Source: Gammaproteobacteria bacterium
GTDB taxonomy: Bacteria; Pseudomonadota; Gammaproteobacteria; Pseudomonadales; Azotimanducaceae
Direction of reading: 5' to 3'
Length of the DNA: 64,000 bases
NCBI GenBank assembly: GCA_026707735.1
Contig: JAPOWH010000006.1
Coordinates: 215,018-279,017 of the forward strand
A program made the position numbers and the translations under genes. Position 1 is the stretch's first letter. Each line of letters begins with the position of its first letter. Below, one piece after another: positions 45,282 to 54,065 of this stretch. The notes under the pieces were generated by a model. It was not told the DNA's origin and searched no databases. It worked only from the letters and a program-made list of their open reading frames with translations.

Positions 45282-46532
45282 TTACTTAACCCGAAGATTG
45301 AACCAACTCTCTATGCGATCCCAGGCGGTCTTCAGTGTGTCCACGTTTTGCGTCAGACCGATGCGGACGTAATTCCTAGTGCATTCGCCGCATGCTGTGC
45401 CTGGCATGACGGAGACGCCGGTTTCGTCTAGGAGTTGTCGTGCAAACGGTCCTGAGTCCTCATGCACATTCGCCATTACGAACATTCCCGCGTCCGGGCG
45501 CTCAGCGTCGATACCATCGATGCGCTTGATGCGATTGAGCGTGTAGTCTCGACGCGCCTTGTATTGTGCAACCATCTTTTGAACTTGCTCAGTGTTGTGC
45601 TTCAACGCGAACATAGCGCCATCCTGCACAAATTGACTCCCGCAAAAGAACGCACCAAGCGCAAAATCTTCCAATCGATTCGCGAACTCTTCAGAACTCA
45701 CGGTCCACCCAACACGCCAGCCGCTCATGGCATGTGACTTTGAGAGACTGTCTATGACTATTGTGTTCTGGATGGATTCGGCAACGTTTAGAAGAGAAAC
45801 GTGCTTCTTGTCATACCACAGCAATGAATAGACTTCATCGGAGATCAGCCAAATGCTGCGCTTAGCGCACTCGTCGGCTAGCCTTCTTAGGTCAGCGGGG
45901 TCGGCAACGCTGCCCACTGGATTGGAAGGTGTGTTGATGAGAATCGCAACCGTTCGACTGTCCACTGCTCCCAGCAATGTATCTACGCCAAGCTCGAATC
46001 GCGGCGGACTCATTGCAATTGCTTTGAGTTCTACGCCTACGGACGCGCAAGTGGGGTCGTAGCCGAGGTACTTGGGATCCGTTGTAACGACGTTGTCCCC
46101 GGGATTCGCAATACAGTTCAGCACTGCATGAATTGCACCAGTTGCACCCTGAAATATCGTGAACTGGTTTGGATTGCGAATGTGACCGGAGAGTCTGGTT
46201 TCGAGTTTGGCGAGTTCCTCTTTCAATCTAGGTTCGCCGCCTGCGGACGAATAGTGTGTACGGTGTCGCTTTATCGCTTCGATAAGTCCTACATTGACGT
46301 AGTCAGGTGTATTGAAATCTGGATCGCCAAGTGAAAGAGGAATGATCGATTCCCCATCTTTGAGTCTTTGCATGGCGTCCAGATGGACCTGCCACGCTGA
46401 GTGATCCAGCGAAGCAAGACGCTTAGATGTCTTGCTTAGAGGAAGATTCATGGGCTTCGGTCTGATGGCATTGGGCTCAATCGAAGAAATGTCTCGGCTA
46501 GTTTGAATTGTTTGTGGCTTGTCGCGAAGCAA
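45282..46532 (-). CDS. Class I/II aminotransferase (PLP)
   Basis: 416 residues from TTG 46532, which is well supported by GAGGAG 8 bases upstream. Fold type I features are LSLGDPDFNTPDYV, HYSSAGGEPRLKEEL, NTPSNPVGS, SDEVYSLLWYD and the PLP lysine in SLSKSHAMSGWRVGW. It resembles aspartate/aromatic aminotransferases of the I-alpha/gamma kind. It opens the minus-strand run aminotransferase, C15-like, enolase-family, Gfo/Idh/MocA. Amino donor and acceptor cannot be inferred. Confidence 0.93.
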   Translation of the reverse strand: MLRDKPQTIQTSRDISSIEPNAIRPKPMNLPLSKTSKRLASLDHSAWQVHLDAMQRLKDGESIIPLSLGDPDFNTPDYVNVGLIEAIKRHRTHYSSAGGEPRLKEELAKLETRLSGHIRNPNQFTIFQGATGAIHAVLNCIANPGDNVVTTDPKYLGYDPTCASVGVELKAIAMSPPRFELGVDTLLGAVDSRTVAILINTPSNPVGSVADPADLRRLADECAKRSIWLISDEVYSLLWYDKKHVSLLNVAESIQNTIVIDSLSKSHAMSGWRVGWTVSSEEFANRLEDFALGAFFCGSQFVQDGAMFALKHNTEQVQKMVAQYKARRDYTLNRIKRIDGIDAERPDAGMFVMANVHEDSGPFARQLLDETGVSVMPGTACGECTRNYVRIGLTQNVDTLKTAWDRIESWFNLRVK

Positions 46533-46666
46533 TCCCGATGCTCCTCAATTATCGAGTACATTCACTTAGACCGGTGTTGTAAGTGAATGCTTCTCTTTGG
46601 TTGGCGCACTTTGTTGATTTTGATTCATAGTAGGGAACATTGTGGATACCAGCTAGCTGTTCCGAC

Positions 46667-48478
46667 TTAGGGCGCTACAAACTGTTCGGGATCAAATTCC
46701 GAACAACCTGCTGCCTCATACTCCCCCTCGTCAAACAAGCCAAGGCGCGAAAAGATCGTCGCGTACAACTCGCATTTCGTGCGAAGTTTGGAAAATCCCT
46801 GGTCACTCAGCAGTTCCTGCTTGATCGATTGCCACGTGACGACGGTATCAGTCATTCTGATGCCTTGATCAGTCGGAGTATCGAGTATCAGCGTCGTCTT
46901 TCCGTTTACCTCCCAGGGGAGCCATTCGGGGTTTTGCGAATTACGTCCTCTGCCCGGCTTTCCCTCATAAGCGAAATTGATCCAGTAAGACTTCATCTGA
47001 CTGGCAAGGAGTTCTTGATTGGCATCATTTGGGTAGATTCTGTCGCCTATGAACGAACTAAACGAATCGAAGATAAACGCTATTTCTATCGCATGCGCGG
47101 CACCGAGCGCAGTGCTCAAGTCGAAGAACATCAAATCGGGCTCTTCGTCCCAGTCGAAGCGATAGGCGTAAATATTGCTTCTACCGCTCTTCGCCAACGC
47201 ATTGGCAAGAGAGTCGACCCCCAGTGCTTTCCACACTAACCCTCCATAGTGGACGCGTTTCATGTAGTCGGTCTTGTCTTTGAAGAAATTGAAGATTCCA
47301 AGAACGGTGTTAACGTGCTCTGAGTTCTGAACCATGAACAACGCTGGTTCGTCCCTGTTTGAACCCAATATCAAAGGGATGTCGCTTTCGAACAGGGAAT
47401 TCATAGGCTCCTGCTCTGGCAATACGACCCCGCCGTTCACAAATTGCGGAATGTTTACCATTCCAAAGCTTGCCGGCTGCAATGCAGTGATCAAACTTGT
47501 GGCAGGCTTCTCGCGAAGATAGGTTGCAAGCTCCGAATAGCTCCACTCGTCCTGCAACTGTCGTGCTTGCTCAACCGATTCTGCGCTCTTGTCTTCCAAC
47601 AACCACTTACTAACAAGCTCTTTGGAACTGTTTTGGTGCCCTCCCTCGTCTGCGTAGTCGGACGCCAAGCTCATTCCGCTTGAGCGAAAAGAGCCACTTT
47701 GGACAATGGCTCGGTGAAACAGTCCCTGGGCAAGTGGAGAGGCGATCATGGCAAGCGTATTCGCGCCACCTGCAGATTCCCCAAAAACCGTAATGTTGTT
47801 GGGGTCCCCGCCGAATTCCCGAATATTGTCCCTAGTCCACTCCAATGCGCGAACAATGTCGAGCAGGCCATAGTTTCCGGATCTGCTCGAATATCGCTGT
47901 GCTAGAGTGGGGTGGTGGAACCACCCAAAAATTCCGAGCCGATAATTGATGGTTATCACCACAACTCGATTGCGGGCCGCAAGATTTGCACCGTTGTAGA
48001 GTGATCCAGAACCAATCGAGTTTCCGCCTCCGTGAATCCAAAGCATGACTGGAAGCTCCACGGCGTTCGGAGGAGACCAAACATTCAGATACAAGCAGTC
48101 CTCGCTACCTGTAATGTTTGCCTCTTGTGAGTTGGACTGTCCAGCTAGTTGCGAGACATACTGTATGCAGTCGGAACCATAGCGGTTGGTCTCGATACGG
48201 ACTGGAGAGCGTTCTAATTTTTCTGGGGGCTTCCACCGTAGTTCATCAACGGGGGGCTTGGCGTAAGGAATCCCAAGCCAAGCTCTAGCGTCCGTATGGT
48301 CAATGAATCCAACGATCTCTCCACCCTCGGTCAGCCTAAGCGTTGTGAAGTTGGGTTCTGGAGGCAAATCTTCAGGCGCGGCATCCGGTGGTCCAAAGAT
48401 CAAGATAAGCGCGATAACGACCACAGATAGAACTATCAATCCGACAGCTAATTTGGAGAGCTTGGATCCCATTGCCAC
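46667..48478 (-). CDS. Type B carboxylesterase, membrane-anchored
   Basis: 603 residues. Residues ~10-32 (LAVGLIVLSVVVIALILIFG) are a signal anchor. The family core has FIDHTDARAWLGIPYAKPPV, SEDCLYLNVWSPP, the oxyanion WIHGGGNSIGSG and the nucleophile GESAGGAN. The acid (in LILGSNRDEPALFM) and the His region (LGAAHAIEIAFIF) follow. It hydrolyses esters at the outer face of the inner membrane or outside it. No operon partner is evident. Confidence 0.93.
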   Translation of the reverse strand: MAMGSKLSKLAVGLIVLSVVVIALILIFGPPDAAPEDLPPEPNFTTLRLTEGGEIVGFIDHTDARAWLGIPYAKPPVDELRWKPPEKLERSPVRIETNRYGSDCIQYVSQLAGQSNSQEANITGSEDCLYLNVWSPPNAVELPVMLWIHGGGNSIGSGSLYNGANLAARNRVVVITINYRLGIFGWFHHPTLAQRYSSRSGNYGLLDIVRALEWTRDNIREFGGDPNNITVFGESAGGANTLAMIASPLAQGLFHRAIVQSGSFRSSGMSLASDYADEGGHQNSSKELVSKWLLEDKSAESVEQARQLQDEWSYSELATYLREKPATSLITALQPASFGMVNIPQFVNGGVVLPEQEPMNSLFESDIPLILGSNRDEPALFMVQNSEHVNTVLGIFNFFKDKTDYMKRVHYGGLVWKALGVDSLANALAKSGRSNIYAYRFDWDEEPDLMFFDLSTALGAAHAIEIAFIFDSFSSFIGDRIYPNDANQELLASQMKSYWINFAYEGKPGRGRNSQNPEWLPWEVNGKTTLILDTPTDQGIRMTDTVVTWQSIKQELLSDQGFSKLRTKCELYATIFSRLGLFDEGEYEAAGCSEFDPEQFVAP

Positions 48479-48522
48479 TACATCAAGGATTTCTGTCGAT
48501 TCTAGTTGACAATTCGAAGCTG

Positions 48523-49263
48523 CTAGACGACGAGATTTGGCGGGAGATGTTCGATTTGATTCGAGTAGCGCACTCGTATGTGATCTTCTGCGAAATCTAG
48601 GCGAGTTATCCCAGTATTCTGATGGCTGAAAGCAACATTCGATCCGTCGGCCTGATTGGTAAGAATTCGCAGGAGATGAATGATGAATGTTCCGTGACTC
48701 ACAATTGCAACGACATCGTTAGAGCTTGTAGCTCTTTGGCGTATTCGTAGAGCAACTTTAGAAGCGCGTAGCTTCATCTCGTTGTGAGTCTCAAAAGAGC
48801 CGAACCACCAACCCTCTTGCTCTACCTCTTGAGCAAGTTGCATTCTGGGAAATTGGGCGATCATTTCATTTCTTGACATGCCTTTCTTGCCAATTCGCTC
48901 GCCGCTCTCTGGGTTCTGCAGCCAGATGCCGCCTTCTTCGAAAACATCCATGCAAAGCTCGGGTCGGATGTTCATCTCTGTGGCAATGGCATTGGCAGTT
49001 TGTATTGCCCTTTTCATGGGACTGCAATAGAGCTTTTCAATTCTGTAGCCTGCTTCGACCACTATCCGATCTCTTAGGTCTGTCTTGTCCGCTACTCTTG
49101 CCAAATGTCGTGCCAACTGATCGGCCTGAGCAAGACCTATGTCGGTCAATGCGGGGTCTGACTTGCGAACGAATGTTTCACCAGGAGGTTTGTGGTCCAG
49201 CGCATTCCAATTGTCGAAGTGGTTGTTTTCGGATTGAGCATGCCTAATGAGGTAGAGGATCAT
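48523..49263 (-). CDS. Histidine phosphatase superfamily protein
   Basis: 246 residues. The phosphohistidine motif is at the N-terminus (LYLIRHAQSENNHF, with Arg7-His8). The second acid/base segment is YCSPMKRAIQTANAIA, and the C-terminal His is in VAIVSHGTFIIHLLRI. The family includes phosphoglycerate mutase-like and small-molecule phosphatases. The extra insert GSFETHNEMKLRASKVALRI is usual for the broad-specificity type. It is cytoplasmic; the substrate is unknown. Confidence 0.9.
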   Translation of the reverse strand: MILYLIRHAQSENNHFDNWNALDHKPPGETFVRKSDPALTDIGLAQADQLARHLARVADKTDLRDRIVVEAGYRIEKLYCSPMKRAIQTANAIATEMNIRPELCMDVFEEGGIWLQNPESGERIGKKGMSRNEMIAQFPRMQLAQEVEQEGWWFGSFETHNEMKLRASKVALRIRQRATSSNDVVAIVSHGTFIIHLLRILTNQADGSNVAFSHQNTGITRLDFAEDHIRVRYSNQIEHLPPNLVV

Positions 49264-49307
49264 TGGAATTGGCCAGATCTAAGGACAGACTACATTTGAG
49301 ACGTGAG

Positions 49308-52169
49308 TCAGTTGCTACGGTACGTGATTTTCAGCGAGTAGTAGGGACCCTGCCAAGGAACTAGGGAGTCCGATCGAACTACTCGGCCGCAGCAGGCCTC
49401 AAACTGAGCCCGATCCGGTTCGGCATCGAAAGCGTTAGTCACGCTTGCAGTCACTTGGTAGTTTGGCCACGGCCGAAACTGGACATGGGCATCCCACTGC
49501 CATTTCGGACTGAATTCCTGTATGTTGGCAAGAGATGAATTGCTTGCGTTTTTGTGGGAACCGAACCGGTTCGCTCGCAACATTAGCTCGACTCCGTTTG
49601 GCAAGTGTTGGTTAAGCGAAACGATTCCTCTGTAGCGGGGCCAGGTGTTTTCAAAGTCGTACAAGCCCTCTGGATTGACAAGCACGAAACTAGACCCGTC
49701 GGGTCGAACCTGTGGTGCCTGACCCGTGATTTCAATCTTATTCCAGTTGAGCACTCCCGATATTTGAGTCGCTCCAATTCGGCTACTGAATTCGAGGAGA
49801 CCCGCGACATCCACGCCCATGGACCGGGTTTCCAACGCGTTTGTAAAGTAGATTACTTGGCCGATCGAGTGGGCATCCGCAATGCCTCGAGATGAAAGCT
49901 CCGCAATTGCGCGTTCGTCTACGACGAATGGCGAAGAGACAGTGAGTCGATCCTTGAGATCGACGAGGTAACCGTCCACGGTCACTTGCCAATGAATATC
50001 GGAGAATCGCAAAGAATTCCCTGCCACTAGCGCTTTCTCAGGTTCGGAACTTGCTTTCGCGGCGTTGTGGACTATCAATCCAGCAGTAAAGTGAGAGGAT
50101 TTTTCGGGATCCAGGGGCTTTGCACCGAAATAGGCCGCAACAGGATGATTAGTTGGAAAAATCCCTTCAGCAACTGGGTTTCCTGAAGCGTTGATCCTTG
50201 TGCTAACGTTGATTGTGGAGACCTGACCGATTGTTGGGCTCTTGAAGCCAGTGCTCAACGATGATCTAACAGCTGCATTTGGCGTGAGGTCGTACTTCGT
50301 CGCGATCTTGCCAGTTGTCACATAGCCGTGAGATGCGGCATCCTCGATTCGCAAGGCAAAGTCGGTAATCCATTTCGTTGTGGGCGATGTGGAGAGATCG
50401 AAGTAAAACGCGCTGCCGTCTTGCGAGCGGTCCACAGCATATTCTGGAGCGTAGCCAGGAAAGCCATTTGAACCTACAGACATTACGTTGTAGATCGGAT
50501 CTCCAGCAATGCAGCTACCCCCAGGTTGAGCGTTTACGCTTGGATCGCTTGCAATTAGCTCTGCGTGACCCGGTATGCGACACATTGCAGATTCGAACTG
50601 ATCCGTTGGGTTCGTATCTGCTTCTTCCTGAGTTATGTCCCAATTGAAGGGATCACTCCTTGCGAAAGGACCGACCATAAATGAGGCTTGATCACCTGAC
50701 CGGATTTCATAGGTGTCTTGTCGGAATTCAAATCCAAAGGCTACAAAGACGGTGCCGATTTTCTGAACGCTCGCAGTGAGCTCGAAGTCACCGTTAAGTG
50801 ATACTTCCGTTGAGACCAATTCGCCAGGTCGAAACTTTGTTGGAGAGCCTGGTCCCATGGAAGGATTCCACGTGTTGACCAAGTCGTAGGACATTGAACT
50901 AGAGCCGAAACCCAGACTAACGTCCCATTTCAATTGCTGCGACGATTGATTGCGAAGTCCCAACACTCCGGCCAGGTCATTAATGTTTCCTGTGAATCGG
51001 GGCGTAAATCCTCCAGGAAACCTTGTGCGCGGGTTATAGATTGAACCGTCAGCCAAGCGAACGGGATTAAGCTGGCCAACTCCGGGTCTTCGATAGAAGA
51101 ACGACCCCGAGCTTTCGCTATCGCGCCAGTTACCAAATCCGTAGAGTTCAAGATCGTAGAACACTTCTTGTGTGATAGGCATGGCGAGATTGGCGGAGAG
51201 CTTTGCGTCTTCGCGAGCCGGTTCGCCCCATATCTGCTCGGGATTGGGTAGATTCTCTCTATATTTGGGCGTCATGTCATCAGGTATGCCGTCGGCACCC
51301 CAAACCAAACTCAATAGATTTCCGCCTTCGTTGCGAATCTCGGTCAGCGAGTCGGGTCCGAACCGATCAGGCTGACCATCGCCATTCGTGTCCGCGGCCA
51401 CCTGCGAGCTCTGCAAGGGAGTTAGTCCGCTTCCACCTCCCACAGCTAAGTCGTAACGTTGACCCCGAGATGTACCCCTTACGTCGCTGTATTCGGCACT
51501 TAGATTGAGAAATCCTTGAAGCAACGGCAAACCCACATTCGATGCAAGTCGTACATCACCACCTCCCTTTGTATATTCGCCGACTGATGCAGAAAAGCTT
51601 GCGGAGTCGACCGAGTCCTTGAGATTGAAGTTAATAACTCCTGCGATTGCATCGGATCCATACAGGGCACTCGCTCCATCCTGCAATACTTCCATCGAAC
51701 GCAATGCAGATACAGGGATGGAAGCGATGTCTGATCCGTGTGTGCCACTACCCCCAAGTCGGACCAATGCTCCTTTGTGCCTCCTTTTTCCATTTACCAG
51801 AACCAAGACTTTGTCTGAGTCCAGACCCCGAACAAAGGGTGGCCTCATGAACGACGCTCCATCAGATATTGGCTCGCGCGATACATTGAAGGATGGGACA
51901 AGGCGTTGAATTACGTCAATCAAGTCTGTGTCGGTTGCCACACTCTCAATTTCTTCTGTGTTAAAGATCTGTACAGGAACTGGACTATCCAACGGCGTGC
52001 GGCCCTCCAATCGAGTTCCGACTGTAATGATTTCCTCGATGAGTTCGTTGTCACTTGGATCAGAGTCGTCAGCTCCTGTGTTGCTCCAAGCAAACAGCAA
52101 GAGTGCGCCAATAGCGATTGACTGATAGCGATAGCCGGCAGTGGACGTATTGATTTCGACCGATGTCAT
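49308..52169 (-). CDS. TonB-dependent outer-membrane receptor
   Basis: 953 residues. A signal-like segment (SIAIGALLLFAWSNTGAD) is followed by the plug domain (LIEEIITVGTRLEGRTP, PFVRGLDSDKVLVLVNGKRRHKG, SMEVLQDGASALYGSDAIAGVINF). A long C-terminal beta-barrel ends with an aromatic-rich strand (GPYYSLKITYRSN). It resembles the receptors of marine bacteria that take up larger organic molecules with TonB energy. It is divergent from the tandem Rieske genes across 120 bp, which suggests, but does not prove, shared substrate and control. Confidence 0.95.
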   Translation of the reverse strand: MTSVEINTSTAGYRYQSIAIGALLLFAWSNTGADDSDPSDNELIEEIITVGTRLEGRTPLDSPVPVQIFNTEEIESVATDTDLIDVIQRLVPSFNVSREPISDGASFMRPPFVRGLDSDKVLVLVNGKRRHKGALVRLGGSGTHGSDIASIPVSALRSMEVLQDGASALYGSDAIAGVINFNLKDSVDSASFSASVGEYTKGGGDVRLASNVGLPLLQGFLNLSAEYSDVRGTSRGQRYDLAVGGGSGLTPLQSSQVAADTNGDGQPDRFGPDSLTEIRNEGGNLLSLVWGADGIPDDMTPKYRENLPNPEQIWGEPAREDAKLSANLAMPITQEVFYDLELYGFGNWRDSESSGSFFYRRPGVGQLNPVRLADGSIYNPRTRFPGGFTPRFTGNINDLAGVLGLRNQSSQQLKWDVSLGFGSSSMSYDLVNTWNPSMGPGSPTKFRPGELVSTEVSLNGDFELTASVQKIGTVFVAFGFEFRQDTYEIRSGDQASFMVGPFARSDPFNWDITQEEADTNPTDQFESAMCRIPGHAELIASDPSVNAQPGGSCIAGDPIYNVMSVGSNGFPGYAPEYAVDRSQDGSAFYFDLSTSPTTKWITDFALRIEDAASHGYVTTGKIATKYDLTPNAAVRSSLSTGFKSPTIGQVSTINVSTRINASGNPVAEGIFPTNHPVAAYFGAKPLDPEKSSHFTAGLIVHNAAKASSEPEKALVAGNSLRFSDIHWQVTVDGYLVDLKDRLTVSSPFVVDERAIAELSSRGIADAHSIGQVIYFTNALETRSMGVDVAGLLEFSSRIGATQISGVLNWNKIEITGQAPQVRPDGSSFVLVNPEGLYDFENTWPRYRGIVSLNQHLPNGVELMLRANRFGSHKNASNSSLANIQEFSPKWQWDAHVQFRPWPNYQVTASVTNAFDAEPDRAQFEACCGRVVRSDSLVPWQGPYYSLKITYRSN

Positions 52170-52288
52170 TCCGCTGGAACCCTGTACTTGAACGTGTGGC
52201 GGACGCTAATGTACAAGATTGGACTTTGGAGAACGCAACAACGGTTCGCTGTGCTAGACTCGATTGGCCATTACATTCGCCTAAGAAC

Positions 52289-54046
52289 ATGGAAAAATCG
52301 CAACTGTGGGTGAAAACCATTCCCGTGGGCAAGCTTGGGAATGGCGAAGCTGAAGCCGCGCAGATGGCAAATGGCCGAACGGTCGCAATCTTCTATTGGG
52401 ATGGCAACTACTATGCGACGGACAACCAATGTCCTCATATGGGGTTTCCGTTGGTGCGTGGCAGTGTCAAGAACGGCGTGCTTTCCTGTGATTGGCACGG
52501 TCGAGCGTTTGATCTGGCAACGGGTGGATGCTTCCACTCCCAATGCGACGATCTTCAAGTCTACCCGGTCAAGGTAGATGAGGGATACGTTTGGGTTCGC
52601 TACGATGAGGACCGACCAGCAAGAAAGCAAGCAAATCTACGTCTTCTCTGGGAGGGATTGCTGGCAGATGATCGATGGACTATGTCGAAAGCGCTCGCTC
52701 TCTTGCTGGATGGGGGAGTGGAGGAACAGGAAGTAGTTGATTTGGTATTGGGTCACATGGGCCGCCATATCGCCAGTTCGCATGGTCCAGAAGGCGGAGA
52801 GGATGTGTCAAGACTTGTCAATGGAATCCATGTCGGTAGGCGCTATAGTGGCGAAGATCGGTTGATTGCTTTGACAAATGCCGCACGTTCGGCTGCCGGT
52901 GAAGCGCACGAACGCAACGATATTCTTCCGATGCCACCACCATACGAATGGAGGCAAATTGCGGACTGGGTCAAGGAGTTTTCGCGAGATCGGCAGGGGC
53001 ATCGAATCGAACGCTGTCTGTATACGGCGCATAGTCAAGGGGATTCGGAAAAGATCATTCCCTTGCTGTTCGACTGTGCCGTCGAACCTTACTTTATGGG
53101 CTTTCCCCAGAACTTGATCTCATTGTCGTATCTTGCTGAATTAGTGAATGAATTTGGGTGGAAGAACTCAAGCGAGCTTGTATTTTGGCTCGGCGCGAGT
53201 TTGGTTGGTCAAGGACGAAGCGAACCGGAACGATTTCGGCGAGATGCCATTGAACATATGGCGAAAATTGACTTTGAAGCGCTGGAGTCGCAAGCGGTGA
53301 GCCGTGAGTCCATTTTCGGCGAAACGGAGCTTGTAGATGCATTGATCGGAGTTGACATCGTTGCATCGATTGACGCAGTGACCCACGCAATACAGAGTGG
53401 GGCAGGGCTTGACCGAGTAGTCACCACTTTGGTCATGGTTGCAGCCGACCGAATGGCACGCGCTCCAACTGCCGTCGATGCAGGTTGGGAAAATCTGACC
53501 ATGGAGCTAAATGTTGCAGCGTCGATTCGTAAAGCCTTGAAGTACGGAGGGCTATCTGTAGCTTTGAAAGGTCTATTCCACGTGGCATTTCAGGTATTTT
53601 CTGATCGATGGATCAACATCCCGCGTAGAAATCTCGAACAGTCACTTCAGACACTCGATCCGCCTGCGAAAACGGAAGAAGCCGCGGTTGCCGAAATCCT
53701 TCGTTCTGTCAACACATTGGATGTGGACTCCGTTGGACCACAAGTATTGGGCTATCTTCAGGCGGGATACAGTGGAATGCGTTTGTTGCATGATTTGGGC
53801 GGTGTGATCCTTCGCGACGATTCTGGACAAGATGTGCTGCCAACGCTGAGGACCGTGTTTGACGAGTGGGAAAACTGTACTTCAGTAAACGCGGATCTTG
53901 GTGCAGACCATCCTTCGCGCTTTCAGCTCATCATTGGTCTGGCGCGTTACGCGACCGACATAAGATCGAACACGGAAGACACATCAGCAGCGTATGCAGC
54001 GACTAGGTTTGCACAGGGCAAGACAACAGTAGACATATTTGAGTAG
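52289..54046 (+). CDS. Rieske-domain fusion protein, first of a tandem pair
   Basis: 585 residues from ATG 52289; the frame is open 42 codons upstream but that part lacks family features, and no strong ribosome site is visible. Residues ~1-105 are a Rieske [2Fe-2S] ferredoxin-like domain with C48-P-H50 and C67-D-W-H70. The remaining ~480 residues are mostly helical and I do not recognise them. Stretches shared with the next gene include ASSHGPEGGED, EFSRDRQG, AELVNEFGW, DRMARAPTAVDAGWENL and DRWINIPRRNL. The whole may be an electron-transfer module fused to an enzyme. It is divergent from the TonB receptor. Confidence 0.8.
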   Translation: MEKSQLWVKTIPVGKLGNGEAEAAQMANGRTVAIFYWDGNYYATDNQCPHMGFPLVRGSVKNGVLSCDWHGRAFDLATGGCFHSQCDDLQVYPVKVDEGYVWVRYDEDRPARKQANLRLLWEGLLADDRWTMSKALALLLDGGVEEQEVVDLVLGHMGRHIASSHGPEGGEDVSRLVNGIHVGRRYSGEDRLIALTNAARSAAGEAHERNDILPMPPPYEWRQIADWVKEFSRDRQGHRIERCLYTAHSQGDSEKIIPLLFDCAVEPYFMGFPQNLISLSYLAELVNEFGWKNSSELVFWLGASLVGQGRSEPERFRRDAIEHMAKIDFEALESQAVSRESIFGETELVDALIGVDIVASIDAVTHAIQSGAGLDRVVTTLVMVAADRMARAPTAVDAGWENLTMELNVAASIRKALKYGGLSVALKGLFHVAFQVFSDRWINIPRRNLEQSLQTLDPPAKTEEAAVAEILRSVNTLDVDSVGPQVLGYLQAGYSGMRLLHDLGGVILRDDSGQDVLPTLRTVFDEWENCTSVNADLGADHPSRFQLIIGLARYATDIRSNTEDTSAAYAATRFAQGKTTVDIFE

Positions 54047-54065
54047 CAGACGAAAATTGGAAACC

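Noticed and set aside
46640..47239. 199-codon plus-strand frame opposite the carboxylesterase
   Set aside because: Antisense shadow of a clear type B carboxylesterase.
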